This document shows, piece after piece, positions 20,551-31,558 of a stretch of DNA of 64,000 nucleotides. The notes below the pieces were generated by a model that was not told where the DNA came from, did no database searches, and worked only from the letters and a program-made list of their open reading frames with translations. Positions within the stretch are counted from its first letter, which is position 1. Each line of letters opens with the position of its first letter. The position numbers and the translations under genes were made by a program. Source of the stretch: Bryopsis sp. KO-2023 (lineage: Eukaryota > Chlorophyta > Ulvophyceae > Bryopsidales > Bryopsidaceae); the NCBI GenBank assembly GCA_030272585.1, contig BSYQ01000011.1:372001-436000 (forward strand), in the 5' to 3' direction.

Positions 20551-20765
20551 GTTGACAAGGGCACTGAAACTATCCACGAAAGTCTTACAACAACGTCACA
20601 AAAAAACATAGCCGCCTTCCAACCTTATAACAATATCCTTTCACCAGATCTAACTCTACAGTGAGTCATTCACAGATCCCCTTACTTTCCCCATTGGGGC
20701 ACAATCGTCTCCTTAAATAAACAGATGCCCTCATCTCACAGGACACCAGTTCCACAATCACAACA
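20550..20765 (-). repeat. 5' LTR of outer element
   Basis: 216-bp LTR identical by eye to 5501-5716, with CTTT outside it. Confidence 0.93.
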
Positions 20766-20773
20766 CTTTTCAG

Positions 20774-20895
20774 AGTATGTGACATGTGGGACTCCATGCA
20801 TTGATGGGGTATGTGGATTTGAGTGGCGAGAAACAAATTTTTCGAAGATGCTGTCACTCTGCCACTGTGGCATCACTGAGAACATCTCCAATTGA
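20774..20895 (+). CDS. Possible cysteine-rich terminal exon
   Basis: Right after the outer element the sequence reads CTTTTCAG and then an open stretch with YVTCGTPCIDGVCGFEW and LCHCGITENISN before a TGA. Cys spacing is EGF- or disulfide-knot-like. The left flank of the element (5491-5500) ends in a pyrimidine tract that would continue into this acceptor. I could not find upstream exons, so this is only a candidate. Confidence 0.3.
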
Positions 20896-21115
20896 CAGTC
20901 TTTCATTACCGATTCTTGGACTTTCTGAATGTGCATCCACACCAACTCAGACTCGCTGCATGTGCAAACCAAGTTCACCATGAAAGGCGTGATGTATCCC
21001 ATCACAATCATAAAGAGGGAGAATATTCGATTTCCCAATATGCATCAAATTGTGCAGTGTGACTAATCAGAATGTCGCTGGGGATGGAGGATGAGGATGG
21101 GGATGGCGGTGTAGT

Positions 21116-21412
21116 CCCAACCCGCCGAATCCCAACCCGCCGAATCCGACGTGGACACGAGCGCACGTGGCATTCTTTTCGTGCACTTTTCACGACGGTT
21201 CTACTCGTGCTCAAAACCAACAACGCCCTTCTCTGACCAAAGTGAAAGCAACGCCCGTTTGCGTGTTGCGTGGACGCCCTTGCAACTGGCGAACCCGAGA
21301 CACCGCAATGACGGCTTCCAACGGCCGGAACCTTTTCGTGGTGGTCGCAACACGCCAGGTCTGGTGGAACGGGGAGATCTGTTCCAAGGAGGTTCGATTC
21401 CTCCTCCTGTCT
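21116..21412 (+). repeat. tRNA-like repeat, copy 1
   Basis: The copy begins with two CCCAACCCGCCGAAT units and ends in a tRNA-like 3' half: a T-arm GGAGGTTCGATTCCTCC followed by TCCTGTC. A diverged copy lies inverted at 22689-22948. The tRNA-like part is at the far end from the short tandem units. Confidence 0.6.
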
Positions 21413-22688
21413 GGAATCATGCTGTACTCTTCGATGAATAGAGCAGGGTATCAGAAACAGAAGGATGTTTCGGGACAAGTTTGGCGGATGGGTGAGTTTT
21501 TGTCTTCCATGATCTGAAGGACTAGGAGCAAAAGACCAGTGCTGTACTTGTCCCACAGAGTCTAGGTTTCCCTTTTCTGGGGTTTTAGGGGGGCAAGCTC
21601 TGGAGACTATTACATCTGCTTGGAGATCACCTTTTGAAGGATAGGGCTCTGTTCAGTAGCTCAAACAAAATAAGAGCTGTTAAGAGCTGTTGTTAGGGGC
21701 ATGGCAAGTTCTGAACTGGATGGGGGGCATTATTTTGGTAGGTGGATGGGTTTTCCTTTTTTGGGGGGGAAAGATGTGATTTTTTCATCAAAAACACAAT
21801 TTTCTGGCTCAACAAACTCGACTTGCCAGAAATACCCTTAAAAACTCCAGACCAAAAGCAAAAGAAGAATGTAAGAATAAAACCAGAATGAAGAATCAAT
21901 GCGTCCCCCAAATACAGTCTCTATACATGTAAGAATCGTTGATGGCTGGTAAATTTTACAGTATGAGATTTGTTGGTTCGATTTCATTCCGATTTAATTT
22001 ATTTCTTAAGATAAATAAATAAATTACTACAGTTCAAGAAAAATAGGCATCTGCTTCTTTATTAGCTATTCCTGAAAGTCTTTATGGGAAAAGGGGAAAA
22101 AAGGATTTGCTGGAAAATTACATATCAGCATTGAAACACAAATAACTGGAGTGATAAACTGGAAAAGAATAGTCAATGAGTTTTGTTGCTCCGAGACCAA
22201 TAATTAATCTGAGCTTTATATATGGTGCTCCCTCCAAAGCCCCTCTACCAACAGTCAACTCCCTACATTCAACTAGGACTACTTAAAATCCAATTGGGAG
22301 GATGAAAGAGAACTAGGACTGGCTGTGTTCAATGAGTCACTGTCAGACAGGAGTTTCAATGATTCAAGAGTAAAAAAACAATTTGAATGGTTCAGTATGC
22401 TCCACTATTCCAGTATCTATTTCCCCCTGTCTGTTGTCTCTCTCCCCACCTTCCCCCTTCCAAACAAGAGAAGGAAACGAATGAAAATAGTGGAGAGATC
22501 AATACCTTGTTCACCCACTGAGAGTTCCAACACCCTGAATTTACCAAACTCGCTGTCCACTTCTTTCTCTGAAGGGGAGCAAACAATATGGAAATCGCTT
22601 GCTTGCCCCTTTTTCTATATTTTTACTGTTTTTTTTTCGGAATCATTGGCGCTTTGCTGCGAAGACGACGAAGCGCAAGCTTGATCTC

Positions 22689-22948
22689 GACAGGAGGAGG
22701 ATTCGAACCTCCTTGAAACAGGTCTCCCCGTTACCCCACCCCTGGCGTATTGCGAACGTTCCGCCGTTGCTTTCGTCAGTGGCGAAAAGGTTACACCATT
22801 ATTGGCACTGCAACACACAAAGCGCTGGCAACTTGCCGTTGGCGAGCAGAACCGTCGTGAAAAGTGCACGAAAAGAATGCCACGTGCGCTCATGTCCACG
22901 TCGGATTCGGCGGGTTGGGATTCGGCGGGTTGGGATTCGGCGGGTTGT
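22689..22948 (-). repeat. tRNA-like repeat, copy 2 (inverted)
   Basis: Reverse-complement relative of 21116-21412. It has the same T-arm (GGAGGTTCGAATCCTCC), the same GAAAAGTGCACGAAAAG block and three exact 15-bp units GGATTCGGCGGGTTG at 22904-22948. The interior is diverged, so the two copies are not a recent duplication. Confidence 0.6.
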
Positions 22949-23911
22949 ACCCGAACCGGGGATGGCTGCCATCAATAATTCGATTCACATCCTAGTTGTG
23001 GTTTTCACGTTCTGAAGAGGCACAGGTTGGCAGTTGAGAGGCGCATTTTGGATTTGGGGGGAGGCAAAAGGGTACTATTCTGTCATTCTGGCACTCAAAT
23101 GATTATGTTAGTCGTGCCAGAAACTGAAATAGGACTCGAGGGGCTGTGTACGAAGTCGGGACGTAAGCATCCAGCCTGACCATCGACCGCGAACTCCACG
23201 GATCAGCAGAACTGTCTAACTTCACTCTGCTTCAGCAGACTAACAAAATAGTGAAACAGAATTTATGTGATCCTTAGGGCATCACTTGGCTGTAGAATTA
23301 ATCAATATGATTTTTACTCAAGATAATGGATATGGCATAATGGGCAGTTGTCCTTCATAGAAACTATGGAATGTAATAGTGAACACAAGCAACCACCAGA
23401 ATGGCATTTCAGTGGTGGTGATGACAAAACAAACAGCATGGCAAAAGAGAGTTCCATGTCTTTTTATTGCTGTGCTTGTTCAAAGAAAGTTTCCAACAGC
23501 TCCGGCTGGAAGAGAGACAACAAGATGCGACTGCAAATCACATGCAGTATTTTGATCTGGTGAGTACTTTTCAAAATATTGCAACACCAAAACAGCAAAC
23601 TTCTTTTCAAAAGCTTTGAACCAATCAAATTAGATATTACACATTCCTCAGCAAAACACAATATCAACATCTTGCATGCCACGTCCATGGCCAAAGCAGA
23701 AATAATCCCATTCAGATCTTCAAAATATTGAAATTAAAAAATCCTGGACTAGAATATTGGTCCCAAAATAACCCCCTATCGTCCATCAAAAGAAGGTTGG
23801 AAAACATTGCACACAGCTTTGCTTAAGCTGTGAATAATACCACCACCTCAATCTGAGGATCAGAATGTGTCAAATAATTACTCACATGGACACGGCTCCA
23901 TGTGAAAGTTC

Positions 23912-25348
23912 TTACTTGGAACCACCACTGGATGAACCGCCTGAGCCACCAGCAGAGTCCCCACCTATAAAAAAACCACACATGCATTGTCACAGTCAAC
24001 TACAGGAAGTAGAACAGCAATAACAGCTGTGCCATGGACACGATTGGCATTTTCTGATTTTATTTATCTGTATTATTAAGGGCATTTAGCTAAATTCAGT
24101 TTCTAATTCTATAGAATTAGAAACTGAATTCTTTCCCGAAAATGTGGGAATCAAAACAACAATCGAAAAGGAACACTGAAATTAACTTTTTGCAACACAG
24201 TTATAGGGGATGAAGAAGCAAAGCGACTGACGCAGCCTCTTGCAGCGAATGCATGTCTTACCCAGCTTCAGTGGGCAAGGCACAAGGACAGTATCGATGA
24301 CATGAATGACAGTATCAGCGCATGCCTCCACATCAGCAGTGGTAACTGTTGCCTCAGTCAATCCACCACCAACAGTGACACCATCATCATCAACCTATAC
24401 AAACATTGTACAACCCATGAAAATGGACCCGAATGTTTTAAAACAAAATGAGTGATGGAAGCCAGTCAGACAGTCAAGGATTAATCAGACCTTGATGCAG
24501 CAGAGTGGATGTTTACAGTGAATTGGTGAAAAGGGGAAAGGACAGTTTGTTTCTGGGCAGATTGATGGGTTCTTTGACAAGTGTAATTCAGAGTTTTATC
24601 AAGATCATATTGATATAAAAAAATACAAACTGAAAACTGTACAATGTCCTCTTCCCAAACCATCAAGCAATCCCTCCAAACCAGATCGTTCAATGGAACT
24701 GAGTATCCAGTCCCATATCTGCATTGCAGTCAGCCAGAAAGAAACATGAACACTCACCTCCACGACCAAATCTGTTGTGTCGCAAGAAGCCTCAGTCAAG
24801 GCGGTAGGGAAAGTGCCGCCAGTGCCCAAATCCGCCGCCATTTTGGGTTCAGCCAAAACATGGAACTTCAAGATCTCTCCCAAAACTTCTGGCATTCCGA
24901 GAAGCTCTTCCGCAGTAATGTCCAACTTGGTGAGCACGTCTGTGAAGGCCTCGTCGGTAGGAGCGAAAATCGTGAAGCTCGCGTCGTCTGCCGTGAGCAA
25001 ATCAGTGAGACCTGCGGCCTCAACAGCTTGAAGCAGGATCGTGTTGGCGGCGGCGGCCTCGGTGAGTGGAGTGCATTCCTTCTCGGCGTGCACAAACCCT
25101 GCAACCAATCGTCCATGCTTTCTAAGTTCGTTAGATCGTATCGAAACGCTGCTCTCCGAAGCAGGGCAAAAGACACTGACAAAAAGGAAGATAAAGGAAC
25201 GCGAACATGTGGCTACTACCCAGAACGGAATCAGTAAAGTAAGGGCGCATCGAGTGAAGGGAAAAGTCGTTCGAAACAAAGTTCTCGTCAATGCCTCACC
25301 TCCCAGGAGCGCAAGGCAAAAAGTTGCGAAAATTGCGCCCTTCATCAT
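23912..25348 (-). CDS. Secreted single-domain fasciclin (FAS1) protein 1
   Basis: Four exons (25300-25348, 24758-25098, 24262-24394, 23912-23964) give 576 nt, 191 residues, with all junctions in phase. The start is MMKGAIFATFCLALLG, a signal peptide cut off in its own 49-nt exon. One FAS1 domain follows, with the H1-like FTIFAPTDEAF and H2-like ILKFHVL motifs. The C-terminus is a short Gly/Ser tail (GGDSAGGSGGSSSGGSK). FAS1 proteins are extracellular or cell-surface adhesion modules. The Gly/Ser tail could be a linker; no GPI-type hydrophobic end is present. A paralogue with the same first and last exon sizes is 1 kb upstream. Confidence 0.85.
24093..24130. repeat. Perfect 38-bp palindrome in an intron
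   Basis: The palindrome is centred on TATA inside the last intron of the first fasciclin gene: AATTCAGTTTCTAATTCTA and its exact complement, with no spacer. Confidence 0.85.
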
Positions 25349-26258
25349 TGCTGCTTCTCGACGTAGTGGGCACAAACAAAAGATCTAGTGGGCTGAAAGA
25401 ATAGGCTCCTGGTGGTGCTACTTCCTACGATGCCTCCCAAATATATGAACGCACTCTGTTGGCATTGGTGGTCTTTGAGGGGACAGCTGGGAAGTATATG
25501 GGAGCCGTCGTATCTCACGACGGCTGTGAGTTGAACTGAAACAAGTAGAGAAAGGGACACCAATGATTTGTATGGTGCTGAAGTCCTTTGGTAAGTGGTT
25601 CCGAAGCAGCACGATCGAGTTGGCATCCTTTGAAGGACGGGTTGGACATATTCCATTGACCCTTTGGTACGAAGTACCAAAACCAGAAACTGCGACAACT
25701 TTTTTGTGATCAACAGACCTTCAGCACCTCTTTACGCCTGCTTGTGTTTTGAAAACACGGCGAAGTTCGCCTCTTTTGCTGCATGTGCAAGTATATTGGT
25801 ATTGGCTTGTGTTTTCGTCCGAATGCATCGCATTCAAATCAATTTTGTACACCAAATCAACCTCTTCAGAATTTGGCGATTCTAAAAAAGCCAATGAGGC
25901 TCTTACCAATCAGTCAAAAAAAAAAAAAAAAATGGAAACGAAGTACATCACACAACAGAGACACCCTCTCTTGTGTTGTTTTTTGTGTGTAATTTTTCAA
26001 GATTGTGGAGCAGATCTGAGGTTTCTATTGACAATTTCGATTACAACAGAAGTAGGTCAGCCCCATCCATCTACATCAGTCAGCATCCTGTCCAAGAGAG
26101 GAAAAAGCCATTAAAGAAAAAATCCCAGTGGTATGAAATCGAGGTCCATAACTGCGAAATAATAAAAATTAGCCACACCATCTTGGGCTGACAACAGCTT
26201 CAGTGTGTGGCCAGGGGAAAAATGTTTTCCCTGTTTTTGTTTGATAGGCTTGTTCAGT
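25349..26258. other. Intergenic, no gene seen
   Basis: Between the two fasciclin genes there are only short frames and an A-run near 25918. It should contain the promoter of fasciclin gene 1 and the 3' end of fasciclin gene 2. Confidence 0.5.
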
Positions 26259-27735
26259 TTAACCAGAACCGCCGCTGGATGATCCAGAGGAGGATCCTCC
26301 GGTTGCGCTCGCTGCAAAATCAAATACCAAAGGACGAAAATTCAGTCAACAACAAGAAGTCATAAGACACCCCACACATCATTGACAGCAAAGTTAACCT
26401 ATGGTTCAGTGAAAGACAGAGATTGTTTTTTTTGAAAGGTCCACATAATCTATTCTTAGGGGCTCCAAAGCTACCAAAGGATGAGGGGTTGAATGTAGGT
26501 AATACAAAGAAGATGGGGACAATGCTTGTAGCTATCAGGCAGTACTTGCATTATGTAGGGTTGATCTTATGCGGACTCAAGGGAACAATGGTTCAGAAGT
26601 TGGTGTAACACTTGAGGTGTCGTGTATAGGCCTTGCTTTCTCGTTTGAAAGGGCGTTGAGGTATCACCAAACAGGTTGAGAAGGGCGACGTGGTGTGAAA
26701 GAGTGTGGGAACGCAACCGAACTTCGCATCAACCGCTACAAGGTGAGGTGTTACGTAAACTTGCGACTGTTCACGCTGACACACGGACGGGTGATACGGA
26801 TATGGTACTGACCGAATTGGAGGGGGCACGCCACAAGCACGGCGCTGATTTCGTGGACGATGGTGCCCTTGCAGGCTTCCTTGTCGCCAGCGGTAACAGA
26901 AGCGGACGTCAAACCGCCCCCGATCATTTCCTGTGTGGTGACGAGAACAAAATCTTTAGATGACGGGGTGATTCCAGAGAGATAAGGAAGGTATACGGTA
27001 TCAGCAGCGAAAACAGCGTTACAACAAGCCTGTACCCCTCCAGTGACTTCGCTGACTCCACAGGAAGCGTCGGTGAGGGCAGTGGGGAAGCTAGCATCTC
27101 CTGCCAAATCCGCGGCTTTCACAGTCGAGGTCAACACGTGATACTTCAGAATTTCCGTCAACGCGGCGGTTTCCCCGAGCAACTCCTCCACTGACAACCC
27201 CACCAACATGGCCGCATCTGTCAATGCCGCATCAGTGGGTGCGAGCAAAGTAATACCCCCCGACGTCACGGCACCAACCAGACCAGTGGCCTCTATGGCC
27301 TTCCAGAGAAAAGAGTCTTTCCCGACCGTATTCTTCACTGAAGTGCATTTGCCATGCGCACCTTTCGCGAGGAAAGCGACAAGACACAAACTCAGACACG
27401 CAAGGAGCCTATCTTGAACTTTGCTTGGAGTAGCATGTCGGACACAAAAAACAAGTACTGAAGACGCGAACCAGAAAAAGCTCTGCCCTCTCTTATGCTT
27501 GCAACAAACGGTTCACTACAATATACGAGGGTGAAAACAAGGAAGTTCGATCCACAAGCGCCAGAAAAAGCGTGGCACAGAGGGTGAAGGAAAAGCAATA
27601 CGGGTGTCAGCAGATCCAGAGCAGGATTTCGGGAGAAGGTTAACTAACAAGGTCTTCACTTCACTCGCTTCCGGAGAGCGTCATACCAGCGGTCAGTGCG
27701 AGGAAAAATACTGCAGAAACGGCAAAACGATGCAT
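26259..27735 (-). CDS. Secreted single-domain fasciclin (FAS1) protein 2
   Basis: Three exons (27687-27735, 26813-27361, 26259-26311) give 651 nt, 216 residues. The first exon is 49 nt and encodes the signal peptide MHRFAVSAVFFLALTA. The last is 53 nt and encodes a Gly/Ser tail ending GGSG. Both sizes match fasciclin gene 1. The FAS1 domain has ITLLAPTDAAL and ILKYHVL. It lacks the internal intron of gene 1 and carries extra sequence around CCNAVFAADTVYLPYLSG, with an adjacent pair of cysteines. The acceptor after GCGAAAG was chosen because it restores the same phase-1 junction as in gene 1. Confidence 0.83.
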
Positions 27736-28002
27736 CCTGACGATAGAAAACACTCCGTGTTGGGGAAGTCCGGAAAGGGTTGCTGTCAACGCCGCTGGGA
27801 GGGGTTGCGCGGATTTGTGCAAGGAATTTCTTATGTTTGCTGGGGTGCATTGGGGGTTACGTGATCGAAACGTAATCCGGAAGTTCATGATTGCCATAAA
27901 ATTTCTGAGTTCATCGCCCCAAACGCTCCATTTTGCGCGGCATCTATTCGGATTCTGTCTATTATCAAAGCCGTCCGACAAGTGGCAAAGGGGGGTTCGC
28001 AG
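27736..28002. promoter_or_regulatory. Putative bidirectional promoter region
   Basis: Only 267 bp separate the start codons of the divergent fasciclin gene 2 (-) and TMEM161-type gene (+). Both promoters must lie here or overlap the 5' exons. I see no recognisable TATA box. Confidence 0.4.
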
Positions 28003-31000
28003 ATGACGCTTTTCGGAGGCCAGCTGAGCTACATAGCCGTAACTGTGTTGGCCGTCAAGCTCCTGTATTCAAAAAGGTGCACCATTTTCTCGAAAAAGTT
28101 TGATGTTTGCAGCATTTTTTTCCAAAACGTTTCTCATAAAAGCGATTGGCAAACCAAACCGCACCGTCTCGTGCTTTTAAAAACTCCACCCGCTCTGGAG
28201 GGAGGGATCGTTTGTTCGAAATTAAACTCAACACCTTGTTGCTATTTTAAACTTGTGGTTTTTGCCATTGCTGAAAATTCCTCACTGCTGCCCCCTTGGA
28301 AAAGTTTTTCCTAAGGTTGTTGGTTGTTCATATTTTTCCCAGTTCGATCAACGATCAAAGCCTACTTCTTCACATATGAAAGCCATTGGTTGAGAGTTTG
28401 ATTTGGAATTTCCAGGTTTTCTCTTTCGGCATTCATTCTAGCAGGACTGCTACAATATGAAATCACAGCCCTTGATGAGAGTGCGACAGGGCAGAGCGAA
28501 TCCCAACCTGCATCAGTCAGCAAGGACAGCCTGTCTGCCAAAGCTACCACCAAGAAGAGGCGAAAAAGAATTGAAAAGGAAAAAAGAACACAGATGAATC
28601 TGGGCATTGCCGACAAAATCGTGCAAGTGTGTCTGTCGAGGGAGGCCCTGGAAGAAACGGAGTTTTTCGATGTGTATGATAACTTGGTGAGTTTGCATTG
28701 ACTTTTTTTCGTTCTGTATCAAGTTCCTGCAATCAATGGGATGGGTGAAAAAAAAACTTCATCAGGTTTTTTTAATTGCTCCCTCACCACTGCTCTTTCC
28801 ACAAAACGTATAAAGAATACATAGATACAGGAAAGACCCCCCGGGAGATGTCTTTTGCGGGTTCCTGTTTTTCATTTCAGTTTTGCTCTGCTTGGAAGAA
28901 AAAAAACCCGATGTGATTGGGGTGGGGGGTTGCACTGTGTGGACTATGATATTTTCTCTGAAGGAATATAGACTATTTGGAAAAAAGAGTTGGTCTTTTT
29001 TGTCAAATAAGTGATGAAGGCGGTCTTTCTCAACAGTAGCTGATCACTAATGCAACCCTCCCCTGCCCAACCCAACCCCTCAAAATCTGTTCAATCAGGT
29101 TTTCTTTGGCGTGATAGTCCTGGTGAACAACTTGGCTGGTGCAGTGGGGCAATATTTTCTTCAAACTCCCAACACGCTGGCCCCGATTCTAACTGTTGCT
29201 GGGGCAATGATAGGAATTTACAGTCTAGCAAAGGTAAGTGGTTTGTTTGTTTGTTTGTTGGTTGGTTTGTTGGTTTGTCTTTGACAAATCACCAGTACTG
29301 CTGTGAACCTGCCATTGGAGTTTTGCTTTTGAAAGAAAGAAGGTGGTGACTTTCCTTTTTCGATACAAACATCCATGCATGCTGCAAAACTGTGCAGCAG
29401 AATTTTTATCCTTCCTTTCTTTTTTTTTCCTTTTTGATTTACCACTACTTCGTGTTTTCTTGCGATCAGGTGGAGGTGTTTTCGGATCTGACCCCCCGCA
29501 GAGAGAAAATGTCGATTGCTGTAATTGGCTTGGTGGGGTTTTTCTTGTCCTTTTTCATATTATTGCTGGCACCAGTTTCTGTCATCAATTTCCGAATAGA
29601 ACCAGCAGCCGCCAATTTCAAGCAAGCTATGGATGAAGGTATTAGGAGCCTGGGAAAGCAAGATCAGGGTATGTAATACAGTCGTGTATTTTTTCAAAAT
29701 GCTGACCTCTGTTGGTTTTCTGGATGAAAACTTGACATTGTGACATTTTTGGTATTAATATTGTTATTTGTTTTGTAATCTTTACAACTATTGTATTTGA
29801 ACTATTTCACATCGAGCCTGCAAAACTCTAAAAAGCGATTTCGGGTCTTCAGTTTTTTCTTCTTTTTTATAACGTATTTTTGATTTGGGTTAATGGTTCA
29901 ATGCTGGCTTGAATTTTTTTTTGGGGGGGTCGTTTTTGATTTTTTGTTTGTTTTGGTGTATGAACAGGTTCTTTACCAAGCGTGAATTTGGACCCCATCG
30001 TGTTGGCCTTCGGTCTTGCAATATTTGCTGGAGGGTTGAGCGCTGTACTATTTACTGCGGTGACCAGAGTCATCAGGTAAATTGTTCTTCCTCAACCTCC
30101 TCCCCCCCCCAAAAAAAAACAAGACTCTTGTTATCTTGTATCACCTTTGTTTTGTTCACTGTTGAAAAAACAATTCTCAAAGGACAAATCGATGCCACCT
30201 CGAGAAAACTGCAAGGTCACTGGAGCAAGTTTGAATTTTAGTCGATCGCTGCGATATAAATTCTGTAAAAAGTCAGAACACCAATGTCCCAGGTGCCACC
30301 AGCTGATGCTTTTCCCCCCCGAACAGCTAAAGGAGCATCTTTTCTTCGGCTTGGTGCCGAAAACGCTGGTACAGGGCCAAATGCTGTTGGTGGTGGCCTG
30401 CTGCATTTTTTGGCTGGACCCCCTGGTGGAAATTTTCGAGCTTTCGAATGACTCTTTGCAAAAGCTTCGAATTGCTGTGTTCCTTGTTTGGGCAGCCGTC
30501 CAAATCAGCCTGATCAGACCTCTCATGCAGGTATGAAATCACCAATAAACATCATGGCAGATATATATATATATGTGTATATCTGTAGTGTCGGGATTGG
30601 GTTCCTTTTCGTCCTGCTTGTCAAGTTGAATTTTGCAAAAAATTTGGAGTTGCAAAATTGCGGCCATTTTTTCCTTCCGGAAGGAAATTCCTGAGACTTT
30701 TTGCTATATGTGGTTTCCAGGCTTACTTCCATGGAGCCCTAGTCCAATGGTACAACCTCCGACATTTTGGAGGCACCAAAAAAGACGAAGACCACATCTC
30801 GAAGCAAATCCAGATGAAAGTGATGGTCAACACCTATATCGCATGCAAAGTGGCCATCCAAGTTTTGGCACCCCCCTTGATTTTGGCATGCTGGTCTTCG
30901 TTGATGCTCTCCAGAGGCATCCCCAGTCTGGCACCTCCGGATCAAGGGATGTTCAGAACGGATTTCGTTTTTTGCATTGCTGGGTTTTTGGGGTGGTGGA

Positions 31001-31071
31001 CTTGCCTGTCGTGGGCAGTTTACTCGATGCTGACTTTATCGATGTTCAGAATGGGGCTGTTGATCAGTTGA
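28003..31071 (+). CDS. TMEM161-family multipass membrane protein
   Basis: Seven exons join in phase: 28003-28076, 28416-28686, 29099-29233, 29470-29668, 29968-30076, 30293-30530 and 30721-31071. They total 1,377 nt, 458 residues; animal TMEM161 proteins are a little longer. Family-like features as I recall them: an N-terminal membrane helix (MTLFGGQLSYIAVTVLAVKL) followed by FSLSAFILAGLLQYE; several hydrophobic helices (VFFGVIVLVNNLAGAVGQ, MSIAVIGLVGFFLSFFILLL, LAFGLAIFAGGLSAVLF); the block LRIAVFLVWAAVQISLIRP before LMQAYFHGAL; and a last helix with GFLGWWTCLSWAVYS. A lysine/arginine-rich cytosolic segment (KKRRKRIEKEKR) lies in exon 2. Function is poorly understood in this family. Assignment is by remembered motif pattern and order; a profile search would settle it. 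Confidence 0.75.
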
Positions 31072-31558
31072 TAATGTGTCAGTCTTGCTGTGAGGTGGGG
31101 GGGGGGGTTGCTAGTGGAAACATCTATGTCAAATCTTTCTTTGATCACTGTGCGTCCCGAAATTTGGGTGCTTTTTTTGCTTGAGGCCAGATTTGCCCCC
31201 GCACACTTTCTCGTGAAAGGCAGTGTCACTTTCCCGCTGGGCCGCTCTGGAACCAGCGGACGATCCAACGGAAAGAAAAAAAAAGGGTGAACCGAGATGC
31301 ACCTCCACAAGTCTTGTTCTCGTCTGGCTAAAATTAACACCGTTACACCGAAGGTAACCGAACTCGGTTTGCGAGCAGCCGACAATCATACTTGAAAAAC
31401 GCTCGTCTCATTCTTTGCAACTCTGAGCTGTGGGGTGGTTCCAGTGGAAGTATCGATTTGGACAGCGGGGTCCTGGCGGAAACTGACACTCCGCTGTTTT
31501 TTTTTCCCATTTGCCCCCTTCCCTGAATTGTAGTCTCCACATTTGCACCATAAACAGC
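31072..31558. other. Short intergenic spacer
   Basis: This stretch lies between the TMEM161-type stop and the first WD40-channel start. It has a G-run near 31096, otherwise no feature. It should hold the promoter of the channel gene. Confidence 0.4.

Larger units (their letters stand above)
5501..20765 (-). mobile_element. Outer Ty3/gypsy-type LTR retrotransposon, nested host
   Basis: The element is bounded by two 216-bp LTRs (TG...CA) that look identical by eye, with CTTT directly outside each end as a 4-bp target duplication. It runs on the minus strand. Domain order is gag, aspartic protease, reverse transcriptase, RNase H, integrase, which is the Ty3/gypsy order. Three later insertions sit inside it: a TRIM (7139-7676), a foldback element (8193-9148) and a full chromodomain Ty3 element (12517-20300). 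After subtracting them the element is about 6 kb. No chromodomain was seen at the integrase end. Identical LTRs imply recent insertion, so the three inserts must be younger still. Confidence 0.9.
20896..23911. other. No protein gene seen; tRNA-like repeats
   Basis: Apart from the inverted pair of tRNA-like repeats (21116-21412 and 22689-22948) I see only short frames, AT-rich stretches near 21960-22050 and unremarkable DNA. Confidence 0.5.
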
